From a virus: a stretch of 41,364 nucleotides of DNA. Positions 6,137 through 14,289 of this stretch are shown one piece after another. The translations under genes and the position numbers were made by a program. Under the pieces are notes generated by a model. That model saw only the letters and a list, made by a program, of their open reading frames with translations, was not told the DNA's origin and did no database searches. Each line of letters begins with the position of its first letter. Position 1 is the stretch's first letter. The DNA is taken from positions 1-41,364 of the IMG/VR virus record IMGVR_UViG_3300022690_000670; one strand, given 5' to 3'.

Positions 6137-7345
6137 ATGATAAAAAATAGAACGATTTTCACAGGCGATAACCTCGATATTTTACGAGGCATGGATAGCG
6201 AATCCATTGACCTGATTTATCTTGACCCTCCTTTCAATTCCAATAAACATTATTCTGCACCCATAGGAAGTGAAGCAGCGGGTGCTGAGTTTAAGGATGC
6301 GTGGACTTTTGAGGATACTGACGCGGCTTGGTGGGGGGAACTGGCAGACAAGCATGAATCATTGTATCGGGTTATTGATGCGGCGGGAGCAATAGGGGGT
6401 AAGGGGGATAAATCTTATTTGATATACATGGCAATGAGAATATTGGAATTGCATAGAATATTAAAATCCACAGGATCAATATATTTTCATTGTGACCCTA
6501 CTATGAGCCATCCCCTCAAAATGGCGTTAGATGCAATATTCGGGAAAAAGAATTTTAGGAATGAAATTGTTTGGTGTTATAAAAAATGGGCTTCTGCGAC
6601 AAGATTTTTTTGCAGAAATCATGACAATATTTTTTTCTATTCAAAAACTAATGTTTATACATTTAATATTTTACTTCAAGAAAGAGCGCAATCAACTAAG
6701 AAAAGATTTGGTAATAAAACGATAATGTCTACTTTTGATAAAAATAAAAGAAATCCAACATACACGTTAGAGAAAGAATCAAAGGGTGTGAAAATGTATG
6801 ACTATTGGACATTGCCAATAATAGCCCCATCCGCTAAAGAACGCACTGGATACCCTACACAAAAGCCCTTAGCCTTACTGGATAGAATTATTAAAGCCTC
6901 ATGTCCGCCCGATGGCATCGTGCTAGATCCTTTTTGTGGTTGCGCGACGACCTGCATTGCCTCAGAAGATTTATCGCGTAAGTGGATAGGTATTGATATA
7001 AGTGAAAAGGCTGTTGAGCTTGTGAAACTCCGAGCGCAAGGAAGATTCAGTTTATTTCCTGTCATTCACCGAAAAGATATTCCAACTAGAAATGCACCAC
7101 CACGTTCAAAAAATGTCAAACATACCCTTTTTGGAAATCAGGAAGGATTATGCAAAGGATGTAAGGTGCAGTTTCCATATTCAAACTTTACGATTGACCA
7201 TATTATCCCGACCTCTAAAGGAGGGGCAGACAGCAACGGGAACCTTCAATTGCTTTGTAATTATTGCAATAGCGTGAAGGGCAACAGACCAATGGAATAT
7301 TTACTGGCAGAAATAAAGAAACGATCTATTTCTTCAACTCCTTAA
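6137..7345 (+). CDS. DNA methyltransferase (beta class, adenine/N4-cytosine) fused to HNH nuclease domain
   Basis: A 402-residue protein. Motif IV, LDPPFNSN (DPPF 30-33), comes first, then a target-recognition region (about 130-240), then GYPTQKP and the SAM-binding motif I DPFCGCATT (from 264), which is the beta-class order. From about residue 330 a separate HNH domain follows: CKGC (339-342), FTIDHIIPTSKGG, then QLLCNYCNSVKGNRP, so all the expected Cys, His and Asn residues are present. Motif I has Ala in place of the usual second Gly. The target region is AT-rich compared with neighbours, a hint of transfer. The protein could methylate and cut DNA, methylate phage DNA only, or be a homing hybrid. 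Its 3' end overlaps the convergent gene at 7326 by 20 bp. Confidence 0.85.
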   Translation: MIKNRTIFTGDNLDILRGMDSESIDLIYLDPPFNSNKHYSAPIGSEAAGAEFKDAWTFEDTDAAWWGELADKHESLYRVIDAAGAIGGKGDKSYLIYMAMRILELHRILKSTGSIYFHCDPTMSHPLKMALDAIFGKKNFRNEIVWCYKKWASATRFFCRNHDNIFFYSKTNVYTFNILLQERAQSTKKRFGNKTIMSTFDKNKRNPTYTLEKESKGVKMYDYWTLPIIAPSAKERTGYPTQKPLALLDRIIKASCPPDGIVLDPFCGCATTCIASEDLSRKWIGIDISEKAVELVKLRAQGRFSLFPVIHRKDIPTRNAPPRSKNVKHTLFGNQEGLCKGCKVQFPYSNFTIDHIIPTSKGGADSNGNLQLLCNYCNSVKGNRPMEYLLAEIKKRSISSTP

Positions 7346-7520
7346 TCAACTCAACCAGCATGCTTGTGTTGCTCCGATACTCAGCCAAAAACATATTGAA
7401 CGTATCTTTTTGCATGCTTTTGCCGGACTCCGAATATGTGTAAGCATACGAACCTAATATCAATGTAAAAAAAACACTTAAAAGAGTTATTAGGAAAGGA
7501 CTACTTTTAATTTTATCCAT
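7326..7520 (-). CDS. Small membrane protein at the end of the late operon, 64 aa
   Basis: I start at the ATG at 7520, preceded by GGAAGGA, rather than at an in-frame ATG at 7562. One transmembrane helix lies at about residues 8-28 (SSPFLITLLSVFFTLILGSY), followed by a polar helical C-terminal part ending ELIKELKK. It overlaps the preceding gene by 8 bp and the convergent methyltransferase by 20 bp. It might be an accessory lysis protein, but it has no diagnostic motif and lies far from the holin. Confidence 0.55.
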   Translation of the reverse strand: MDKIKSSPFLITLLSVFFTLILGSYAYTYSESGKSMQKDTFNMFLAEYRSNTSMLVELIKELKK

Positions 7521-7755
7521 GATTCCTTCCCCCACCCTTTTCCCTATCGCTTTGGCTTCCATGACTCACATCCAAAATAAAAGGTGTTCCGTTAATAATC
7601 ACATCTTTAACTTTTCCGTCAATCACCTTAAGCACAACGCTGACCGGCCCATTAGAATGGCGTACACCCTTAATGGTTCCTCGAACCGCAGGCCATGTGG
7701 TTTTATAAGTAAGTTTACTCGCGCCTTCTTTTTCCTTCGGTTCAATTTTATCCAT
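7513..7755 (-). CDS. Unknown protein, 80 aa
   Basis: The ATG at 7755 has GAGGAAG upstream. The sequence looks like a single small beta domain (VRGTIKGVRHSNGPVSVVLKV) with a C-terminal polar Gly/Arg tail. No family is recognised. It follows the structured leader at 7811-7865 and the promoter at 7949-7977 and ends in the membrane-protein gene. Confidence 0.55.
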   Translation of the reverse strand: MDKIEPKEKEGASKLTYKTTWPAVRGTIKGVRHSNGPVSVVLKVIDGKVKDVIINGTPFILDVSHGSQSDREKGGGRNHG

Positions 7756-7810
7756 CAGACTTCCTCAGTGGTTCGGGTTATTAAAGCCCTGGACCCTGAC
7801 CTGTGGGCAG

Positions 7811-7865
7811 TCGGTTATCCGATGGGCGTGTGTTCGCACGTTCGTATCCGGGCATCCCCGCCCGG
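7811..7865 (-). ncRNA. Three-hairpin RNA element, copy A
   Basis: Three hairpins follow one another: CCGGGC/GCCCGG (7848-7853 with 7860-7865), CGTG/CACG (7827-7830 with 7837-7840) and TCGG/CCGA with a four-base loop (7811-7822). A second copy with the same order and partly the same sequence lies upstream of the Rha gene at 38942-39000. Here the element is in the 231-bp space between the tail fibre and the 80-aa gene, downstream of a good promoter. Strand is assigned from that promoter and could be wrong. Confidence 0.5.
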
Positions 7866-7948
7866 TGCTGCCTTAATTTATTTCATGGTATAATTCTCCT
7901 ATGAACACTTTAACGACTGTCTCACTCACTTTCATTACTATACTTTTG

Positions 7949-7977
7949 TTTATATATACCATTATTTCAATTGCCAA
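7949..7977 (-). promoter_or_regulatory. Candidate promoter upstream of structured leader
   Basis: Minus strand TTGGCA (7977-7972), 17-bp spacer, TATAAA (7954-7949): each hexamer has five of six consensus bases. Transcription would start near 7942. The RNA would then carry AGGAG, an ATG-AAA-TAA mini-frame and the three-hairpin element before the two last late genes. Confidence 0.55.
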
Positions 7978-7986
7978 ATTGTTTTC

Positions 7987-9507
7987 TTAACCAAATTCTA
8001 AGAAGAAAGCGACTCCGGTTTTACCAGGGCCGCCGCCAAAATTTCCACCTGTGGGACCTCCAGCCCCTCCTGTACCAAACGCCAAACCCGCTCCTCCCGT
8101 TGCTGCTCTTATCCGGGAACCGCCCCCTCCCCAATAAGAACCCCCACCTTCACCACCTAGTTGGGTTGTGGAATCATCAACAGCATTCCCGCTAGCCCCT
8201 GCAATAATTAAATCCCCTGTTCCAGTAGAGCCACCATCTCCCCCTGTCTGATTGCTAGGAGCCCCAAAACCTTTTTGAGCCACAACTACCGTTACCCCTA
8301 CAGTGGAATCAGCCCCATCTCCTCCTGCTCCATCTCCTCCTGCTCCCCCTCCCCCTGCCGCGCCTATTACCACAGCATAAGATGGAGCCGCCACCGGAAT
8401 AAATTTGATAACTGTAGCCCCTGCACCACCACCACCACCCGCATCACTAGTGCTAGATCCTGACCCTCCTCCACCGGAACCTGTCAAAATGACTAGCACA
8501 CTCTTAACATTGGCTGGCCTTGTCCATGTACCATTCCCTAAAATACTCTGAATGCTCAACGGTCCTAAAGAAGAAACAAGAGAATCAACTAATCGTGTGG
8601 GTAACGCTCCAAATTTAACCACATTTCCATCCGTAGCACTTGCAGGAGAAACTGCGGTCCCGCCCCCACTCACCAATTCAAATTCGGGTCCTATGGAATT
8701 AAACATAACAATCGCAGTTTTATTTGCTACGAGTTGGTCTGCTACTAAATTAACGCCACCTTGTTTTATAGTTGTGGTAGGTAAAGTACCAATTGTAAGA
8801 GTGGTATTCCCCGTATTATTTGAAGCGGGTTTAAAGGGATATTGCTGTCCATCAACCAATCCAGTTATAGAGGGTCCACCGTCAGCCGTTATTGCATTCG
8901 CAGTTCCCCCCACATTCGTTAAAAGACTGATTCCCCTTCCATCATTAACCCAGGCAAAATGTAAATTGCCAACAGTCCCATTAAAGGTTAAATTGATAGT
9001 TTGATTTTGTTGGATAAACGCTGGACCCATTTCCTCATTAAAATTGAATTTGATTGGGGCAACTGGTGTCCCATCAATCTTTAGAGTCATTTTGTCAGTA
9101 TTGATAGCCGCTGCCGGGAAAGTAAATTGCTGTCCATCAACCAAAGCAGTGATGGGTGGATCGGCTTGGGCCGTTATATCATTCGCTCCCGCAATATTTG
9201 TCAAAATGGTAATTCCCACGGCTGGCGTTGAACCGGCATTCAGATCAATTAATTTCTGGGATCCTGCGCTGTTTGTAACCTTAAAAGAATATCTGGCTGG
9301 TATAAAAATCTTTTGAGTCGTGCGACCAGAAGCGTCCGTTTTTATTGGTTGAGCAATAGGAATAGTTAATGCGCTATCCACGAAAACGATTATAGGAACT
9401 GCTTGCGGATCGGAACCTTGAGCCCCAAAGAAAACGTTTCCATTTACAATAGGTGCGCTCGTATCTGGATCTATAAATTGTTGATTCTCGTCTATAAATG
9501 CTGGCAT
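7987..9507 (-). CDS. Tail fibre/tailspike with P22-like head-binding domain and Gly-rich tip
   Basis: A 506-residue protein. Residues 1-90 resemble the P22 tailspike head-binding domain (NGNVFFG, then PIKTDASGR, then a YSFKVTNSAGS strand). Residues about 95-260 hold two related beta repeats, each ending in ALVDGQQ/GLVDGQQ followed by FTFPA or YPFKP. From about 325 (NGTWTRPANVKSVLVILTG) to the end the chain is a Gly-rich tip with many GGGGGAG-type runs, like the Gly-rich domain on other phage receptor-binding tips. No enzymatic beta-helix is present, so it probably binds a receptor without cutting it. Its position after the ejection proteins equals that of P22 gene 9. Confidence 0.8.
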   Translation of the reverse strand: MPAFIDENQQFIDPDTSAPIVNGNVFFGAQGSDPQAVPIIVFVDSALTIPIAQPIKTDASGRTTQKIFIPARYSFKVTNSAGSQKLIDLNAGSTPAVGITILTNIAGANDITAQADPPITALVDGQQFTFPAAAINTDKMTLKIDGTPVAPIKFNFNEEMGPAFIQQNQTINLTFNGTVGNLHFAWVNDGRGISLLTNVGGTANAITADGGPSITGLVDGQQYPFKPASNNTGNTTLTIGTLPTTTIKQGGVNLVADQLVANKTAIVMFNSIGPEFELVSGGGTAVSPASATDGNVVKFGALPTRLVDSLVSSLGPLSIQSILGNGTWTRPANVKSVLVILTGSGGGGSGSSTSDAGGGGGAGATVIKFIPVAAPSYAVVIGAAGGGGAGGDGAGGDGADSTVGVTVVVAQKGFGAPSNQTGGDGGSTGTGDLIIAGASGNAVDDSTTQLGGEGGGSYWGGGGSRIRAATGGAGLAFGTGGAGGPTGGNFGGGPGKTGVAFFLEFG

Positions 9508-9509
9508 AA

Positions 9510-11576
9510 TTATTTACCTTCCTTTTCTGTACTTATAGCCCCAATGCCCAACGCAATTGCTAAAGTGGGGAAATCATCTTTGATAAATTTAACCGATTTT
9601 CTAAATGTGGGTTTGGCTTTGATAGCCCTTCGAACTTTCCTGAAATCAGACCCCGCATTTAATATGAAATTTATTGACTGAGTTACAGCGCCGACTATCG
9701 GGAGATTCCCAACCCTTTTAATTGCATCGAGAATAACAGGGGCCGAACCTCTTGGAACGGTGGCCGCCGCCGGTGTAATTTCTTCTGCCGTTTTTTTCAA
9801 TCCCTGCAATTTCTTCAATGCACCTTTATTATTGGCAAATAACACATCCAATCTATCTACTCCAAAATCATTCAACGATTTTACAAATTGGTTGGGGGTA
9901 ATGGTCTGGATGCCTCCTGTTTTCACAGTGGCCGCTTTCAAAGCATTATCCAAGGCTTTCAATACTACCGATGCCTGGAGGGCTCGAATACCATTTTTTC
10001 CACTTTTTCCTGCCTTGTTCAAAGAGTCCACTGTTCTTTCAAGGTTTTCTATTGGAATATTCTTTCCGATTACCTTTTCAATTGCCTTGGATGCCTCAAT
10101 GGTCGGCGTCACACCATCAGCTTTGATTCCTGTGAGTTTTCCAGTAATGGATTGAGGGGAAAATTCGGTTTTAGTAACCCGGACAATTTCTCTTGCTTCT
10201 TTTAAAGGGGCTAGAACGCTCTCATCAGTGATTCCAGCGGCTCTAATGGATTCGTCAAGGATAGTAGCCTCATTATCCAAAGCCCTCTTAATCGGGCCTG
10301 TAATGACTTTGATAGCATTCGATTGATCGGCTCTTTCAATTTGATTAATGGCCTGCCTGAAATCGTCAAAGTTCCCAATATCCAAAGGCGTAATATTTTC
10401 CCCTCTTTTAATGAAAGCATCGACTTTGACCGTATCTTTATCAATCCCAAATTCTACCAGTAAATCCTCAAGGGCTTTCCCCGGTCCAGAGACTAAACGA
10501 TTAATTCTTCTTACCGTTTGAGGATCCGGAATAGCTTCCTCAATGGAATTGGTGATAACCGGGATGGCGGCAACATCCGGGGAAGTTTCAGCAAATTCCT
10601 TGTAAAGAGCGTTTTTTTCCTGTTTCAATAAATCAAGCCGGCCTTCCAGGGCTCCCTTTAAAACTTCCCCGGCATCTTCTGTGCCACCCAGAGAATCGAC
10701 TAATTCATCCACATTCTTGATAAATGCCTGACTTTGAGCCAACTTTAATTGTCTGAGGGGTTCGCTGGTTTCATCGGCCACCATTGAGAGCAATCTTTGT
10801 TCGGTTGCAATTTGTTTAAATTGCTGAGAAATATCGCCCTCAGTGAAAGGAATCTCTTGCGCCTGGAACCTTCCGCGTCTTGCGGCTTCCTCAATATTTA
10901 AGCCGGCTGGACCTCCCCTCAATTCGGTCTTAGCCTGGTTGGGTAAATCTTCGAAATCCACACCCGCTTTATCCAAAGCCGTCTTTAATTCCGGAACCGG
11001 TTTCCCTGCGGGATCGATTAAATCAGCTTTTCCCAGGCGCAGTTTCTTTAAACTGACAAGACCCAACCCTTCCAAAATGGCAGTAGGGATTGATGCCCCA
11101 AAAGCACCCCCGACCGGACCCGCTATATCAAAGCCAATATCACCAAGGAATTTTTCAGATTTGAGCAAACCACTGATAAATGCCTTCACCGGTGGAAACT
11201 CAGCCACGGCCTGTAACCCTATTTTGCCCTGTTCTGTTCTGGGCTGAAAGGTTATGGCTTCCCGGGTTTGTTCCACGGCTTGCGCAGGCGTTTGGGCCTC
11301 GGTAAACGGGGTGATAGGTTGAACAATTCCAGCCAAACCCGCAACAGGCTCTGCCAATGCTCCGGTGATAAAAGTGGCGGCGGGTTCCAGGAAACGACTC
11401 ACCAGGCCCCCTTCTTCCGGCGTTCCCGGCGCTCCCGGTGCCAGGATGTCGGGTTCTCCCGGTAAAGTAACAATCCCCCGGCTCACAAGTTCATCAAATT
11501 TAATCCTTCTTTCAGGGGAAAGTTGATCTTGTATTCCGCGATTTGCTATTTCCTGAATTTGTTCTAAGGTAGCCAT
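9510..11576 (-). CDS. DNA ejection protein, gp16-like position
   Basis: A 688-residue, mostly helical protein with two hydrophobic Gly/Ala segments (about 75-95 and 140-175) that could insert in the membrane, followed by long charged helices rich in Lys, Glu and Leu. The start (EIANRGIQDQLSPERRIKF, then DELVSRGIV) is a pattern seen in long phage internal proteins. It is the third of three consecutive large helical proteins downstream of the hub, as with P22 gp7-gp20-gp16, and its length is near that of gp16 (609). The ATG overlaps the upstream stop by one base (TGATG). Assignment rests on synteny and composition rather than clear homology. Confidence 0.6.
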   Translation of the reverse strand: MATLEQIQEIANRGIQDQLSPERRIKFDELVSRGIVTLPGEPDILAPGAPGTPEEGGLVSRFLEPAATFITGALAEPVAGLAGIVQPITPFTEAQTPAQAVEQTREAITFQPRTEQGKIGLQAVAEFPPVKAFISGLLKSEKFLGDIGFDIAGPVGGAFGASIPTAILEGLGLVSLKKLRLGKADLIDPAGKPVPELKTALDKAGVDFEDLPNQAKTELRGGPAGLNIEEAARRGRFQAQEIPFTEGDISQQFKQIATEQRLLSMVADETSEPLRQLKLAQSQAFIKNVDELVDSLGGTEDAGEVLKGALEGRLDLLKQEKNALYKEFAETSPDVAAIPVITNSIEEAIPDPQTVRRINRLVSGPGKALEDLLVEFGIDKDTVKVDAFIKRGENITPLDIGNFDDFRQAINQIERADQSNAIKVITGPIKRALDNEATILDESIRAAGITDESVLAPLKEAREIVRVTKTEFSPQSITGKLTGIKADGVTPTIEASKAIEKVIGKNIPIENLERTVDSLNKAGKSGKNGIRALQASVVLKALDNALKAATVKTGGIQTITPNQFVKSLNDFGVDRLDVLFANNKGALKKLQGLKKTAEEITPAAATVPRGSAPVILDAIKRVGNLPIVGAVTQSINFILNAGSDFRKVRRAIKAKPTFRKSVKFIKDDFPTLAIALGIGAISTEKEGK

Positions 11577-13186
11577 CAGAAACCTTTCAATAAATCTGCA
11601 TCAGATAATTTTTTTACATCTTCCACGGGGGAGCCCAAAGCCTCTTTTGTGGTCGGCGCTACATCCTGCAAAGTGAATTCCATCAAATCTTGAATATCCT
11701 GAGCCGACCTGAAATCTTTCGTATCAACTGCAGCGGAAATCCCTCTTTTAGCGGCCCTTTGGATTAATTGTTTCAACTGGTTTAAGAGTCTGATATTCCC
11801 TTTTGTGGATTTCCCAAAACCCGCCTCAATCCTTGCAAGGGTGGCCCCCTCCCTTTCGGTAAATTGGGCACCGAATATCGGTCTTAACTGGGCAAGCATT
11901 TGTTTTCCGAAATTGGCAGTCAGTTCCGCTTCGTTTGCGCTCTCCGTTCCCAACACTTGTTTTATTCTCACCCTAATAGCATCAAAGCCGCCCGTTTCCA
12001 GATCATCCAGAAGTTTAATTGACCGATTAATGACACCCATCCCTTTTGCGGCTGATATGGCATCGTCGATGTCTGTAGCAAGTCGAGTTACTTGGGTTTT
12101 AGTTAAGGCTTTTTCTCCAGCTTCACGGATCCTTCGAGCCGTTAATGCTTCCCCCGTTTCTCCTAGTCTGGAAACAGGCCGCCCCGGAATAGGAGATAAT
12201 TTATTAACAACTTCTCCTGTGCGCGTATCTATAACCGGAATAGCTTGGGCAAAGGTACCATCCTCCAACTCAACCACAACACCAGGACTTTTGGCGAAAG
12301 TTGCCTTTATACCTTCTGTTCCCGTTGCCAACGGACTCTTTTTTAATTCTCCGGTAACAGTGTTTCGCTGTGCCACGACTTGGCCCTGTTCATTCAAAAC
12401 ATTTTCAAACTTGGCTGTTTTAGCCTGGGTTGCTTGAAGTTTTTCAGCCGCAATTCTTTCTTTGCTTTCTCTGTCTAATATTTTCTGTTCCCGGTCCAGT
12501 TCTTTCTGTTCCCGGTCCAGTTCTTTCTGTTCATTGTCGGCCAATGTTTTAACATCGGTAGCAATCGTTTTTCTTTGTTCAAGCCCTACCACTCGGCGTT
12601 CCATAGGAAGATTGAGAATTTTTTGCAATGCCGGTGATGCAATGCCACGACTCGCCCTTTCTCTTATGGTTTGGATTATCTGGCGCTCCTGTGCAGCGGG
12701 GTCCTTAATCCTCAGAAGATTTGTCGTCTCCTTAAAAATTTCATCCATCTTTAGTTTTGCAGCCGATAAATCCTGTGCATTTCTGTTCGCTATCAAGCCC
12801 AAAGCAAACTTGGCACTTACCCCGGTTGGATCAAGAGTCTGTAATCGAGCCAGGGAACGTGTCACCTGTTCTCGGGATTGTGTTGATCGAGGAGCGGGAA
12901 GCAAGTCAGGAGGCGGTGTGCCGAAACGCAAAGACTCAGCACCAGTTTGACCGGTGGCTCTCCCTGAAATACCAAGAGGATCCACAGACCTGGGATCAAA
13001 TTGATCGGTCAATATTTGTTGTAAATCCTCTTGAGGCGCAGGAACTATCTGATCGCCACCGAATATATTTTCCAGACTTCCCGCTTCTATTAAACCACCA
13101 AATCCTGTGGGTTCCAATCCTTGGCTTTTCAGCAAAGCATTTTCGGATTGAACTTGTTGTAAAGCATGAAGTATTGAATCAGCCAT
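11576..13186 (-). CDS. DNA ejection protein, gp20-like position
   Basis: A 536-residue protein, Gln-rich and disordered over the first 110 residues, then helical. In the middle the heptapeptide LDREQKE occurs in tandem (ELDREQKELDREQKILDRES), a coiled-coil seven-residue repeat visible in the DNA as a 21-bp duplication near 12490-12530. The C-terminal third has a helical block with NFGKQMLAQLRPIFGAQFTE and GEGATLARIEAGF-like sequence that I recognise from hypothetical phage internal proteins. It lies between the gp7-like and gp16-like genes and is taken as the second ejection protein. Confidence 0.6.
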   Translation of the reverse strand: MADSILHALQQVQSENALLKSQGLEPTGFGGLIEAGSLENIFGGDQIVPAPQEDLQQILTDQFDPRSVDPLGISGRATGQTGAESLRFGTPPPDLLPAPRSTQSREQVTRSLARLQTLDPTGVSAKFALGLIANRNAQDLSAAKLKMDEIFKETTNLLRIKDPAAQERQIIQTIRERASRGIASPALQKILNLPMERRVVGLEQRKTIATDVKTLADNEQKELDREQKELDREQKILDRESKERIAAEKLQATQAKTAKFENVLNEQGQVVAQRNTVTGELKKSPLATGTEGIKATFAKSPGVVVELEDGTFAQAIPVIDTRTGEVVNKLSPIPGRPVSRLGETGEALTARRIREAGEKALTKTQVTRLATDIDDAISAAKGMGVINRSIKLLDDLETGGFDAIRVRIKQVLGTESANEAELTANFGKQMLAQLRPIFGAQFTEREGATLARIEAGFGKSTKGNIRLLNQLKQLIQRAAKRGISAAVDTKDFRSAQDIQDLMEFTLQDVAPTTKEALGSPVEDVKKLSDADLLKGF

Positions 13187-13201
13187 AACCCTATCCTTTA
13201 T

Positions 13202-13960
13202 TTAAAATGCTTCCAAACCACCACCAACACCAGCCCTAACAATTCCACCGGCCCCCGGAGCAAAAATATCAGCACCAAAGCCAGCGATGTCTGCAATAAA
13301 TTTATTCCTGGCGGCTGTTTTCCTTTGTTTTTCACCGAGAGCAGCTAATCTCCCTCTTGATTGTATTCCTCCAATCTCCTCTTCCGCACCAGCCAATCTA
13401 ACCCCTAGGCGCTCCTCCAACCCGGCCTCTAATTCAGTCAAACCAGTTTCAAGTCCTGCTTGCCCAAGAGTTAATTGAGCGCCTTGAGCGCCCCTTCTTT
13501 CTACACCTGTAAAACCAGTTCTGGAAAGGTCCCTGGCTCTTCCAAAGAGTTGATTTTCTATTTGAAAGGCAAGATCGGGGCTGATATTAGCAATCTCCTC
13601 AAGGCCAAGACCAGAACGACTCAAGCCCCCTGCTGCCAATTGACCCCGAACATCTTCTGTTCTTTGTTGGCGCAACCCTTGAAAAGTTTCTGTTCCTAGA
13701 ATCTCGGCTATTCTTTGATCTAAACCGGCAACGGTTGTCCCCCGTTGAACGTCTTGCAAAGCGCCTGTTCCAGCTTCAATAAATGGAGCAAAACCGGCTT
13801 CGGTCAATCCTCTTTGACGACCAATATCAGCCCTGAGTTGGGGTCTTTGCTCCTGGATAATCCCACGGCTAATTCCACCGGTCCTTCTTAATTCTTCCTG
13901 GCCTCTTTCAAATCCCCGGACGGCCTCTTCAATCGCTTTTCCTCTTTCACCTGCAGCCAT
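13202..13960 (-). CDS. DNA transfer/ejection protein, gp7-like
   Basis: A 252-residue protein rich in Gly, Arg, Gln and Glu. It contains the pattern QRGLTEAGFAPFIEAGTGAL, then GLRQQRTEDVRGQLAAGGLSRSGLG and EIANISPDLAFQIENQ, which is characteristic of phage DNA-transfer proteins that exit the virion first (P22 gp7, 229 residues). The C-terminus is a hydrophobic Gly/Ala segment. It precedes the two larger ejection proteins, in P22 order. Confidence 0.65.
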   Translation of the reverse strand: MAAGERGKAIEEAVRGFERGQEELRRTGGISRGIIQEQRPQLRADIGRQRGLTEAGFAPFIEAGTGALQDVQRGTTVAGLDQRIAEILGTETFQGLRQQRTEDVRGQLAAGGLSRSGLGLEEIANISPDLAFQIENQLFGRARDLSRTGFTGVERRGAQGAQLTLGQAGLETGLTELEAGLEERLGVRLAGAEEEIGGIQSRGRLAALGEKQRKTAARNKFIADIAGFGADIFAPGAGGIVRAGVGGGLEAF

Positions 13961-13971
13961 GACATTTACCT

Positions 13972-14289
13972 CTATGTTGAGATGTTTGCGTTATCTGAAA
14001 ATCTTTTCCAATTCGTTCCATTTGAATAAGCTGGCACCCTTCCTGCGCTTTCATCCGTCACCATCACCATTACATCCTGATTGGCAGAAGCCGGAACCAC
14101 AGGCGTTAATGCGGGTGAAACGGTGACTGTTAAATCCTGCACAGAAAAAGCTGGTAAAGTAGGAAAGTTTAATGCTTGCTCAACATCATCCAGGAATGTT
14201 TGATATTGCTCCCGAATGATCAACCTTCCCCCCTCTTCACTTGCTATTTCCGAACCACTATTGGGTTTGCTTGCCAATGGACTTGTCAT
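13972..14289 (-). CDS. Small virion protein, 105 aa
   Basis: The start overlaps the hub stop by four bases (ATGA). The N-terminal half contains a helix (IREQYQTFLDDVEQAL). The C-terminal end, GRVPAYSNGTNWKRFSDNANI, resembles the short end-caps found on many phage fibre proteins. It occupies the place of P22 gp26/gp14 between hub and ejection proteins but is too short to be a needle. It may be a tail accessory or neck component. Confidence 0.5.
   Translation of the reverse strand: MTSPLASKPNSGSEIASEEGGRLIIREQYQTFLDDVEQALNFPTLPAFSVQDLTVTVSPALTPVVPASANQDVMVMVTDESAGRVPAYSNGTNWKRFSDNANIST

Noticed and set aside
7775-7875. Possible tRNA gene
   Set aside because: Three short hairpins and a GTTCGTATCC-like string are present, but no 7-bp acceptor stem or T-arm can be paired; the match to the element at 38942-39000 explains it better.
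7901-7990. 29-codon plus-strand frame encoding a hydrophobic peptide
   Set aside because: No ribosome site, opposite to the local transcription, and it runs over the predicted minus-strand promoter (7949-7977), whose AT-rich sequence explains the hydrophobic codons.
7987-9507. Diversity-generating retroelement target in the fibre tip
   Set aside because: No reverse transcriptase or template repeat is present; the Gly-rich tip explains the repetitive DNA.
11805-12950. Long plus-strand open frames of 210 and 162 codons (also 8552-9004)
   Set aside because: They lie opposite the ejection-protein and fibre genes, have no ribosome sites, and show the low-complexity composition of antisense frames.
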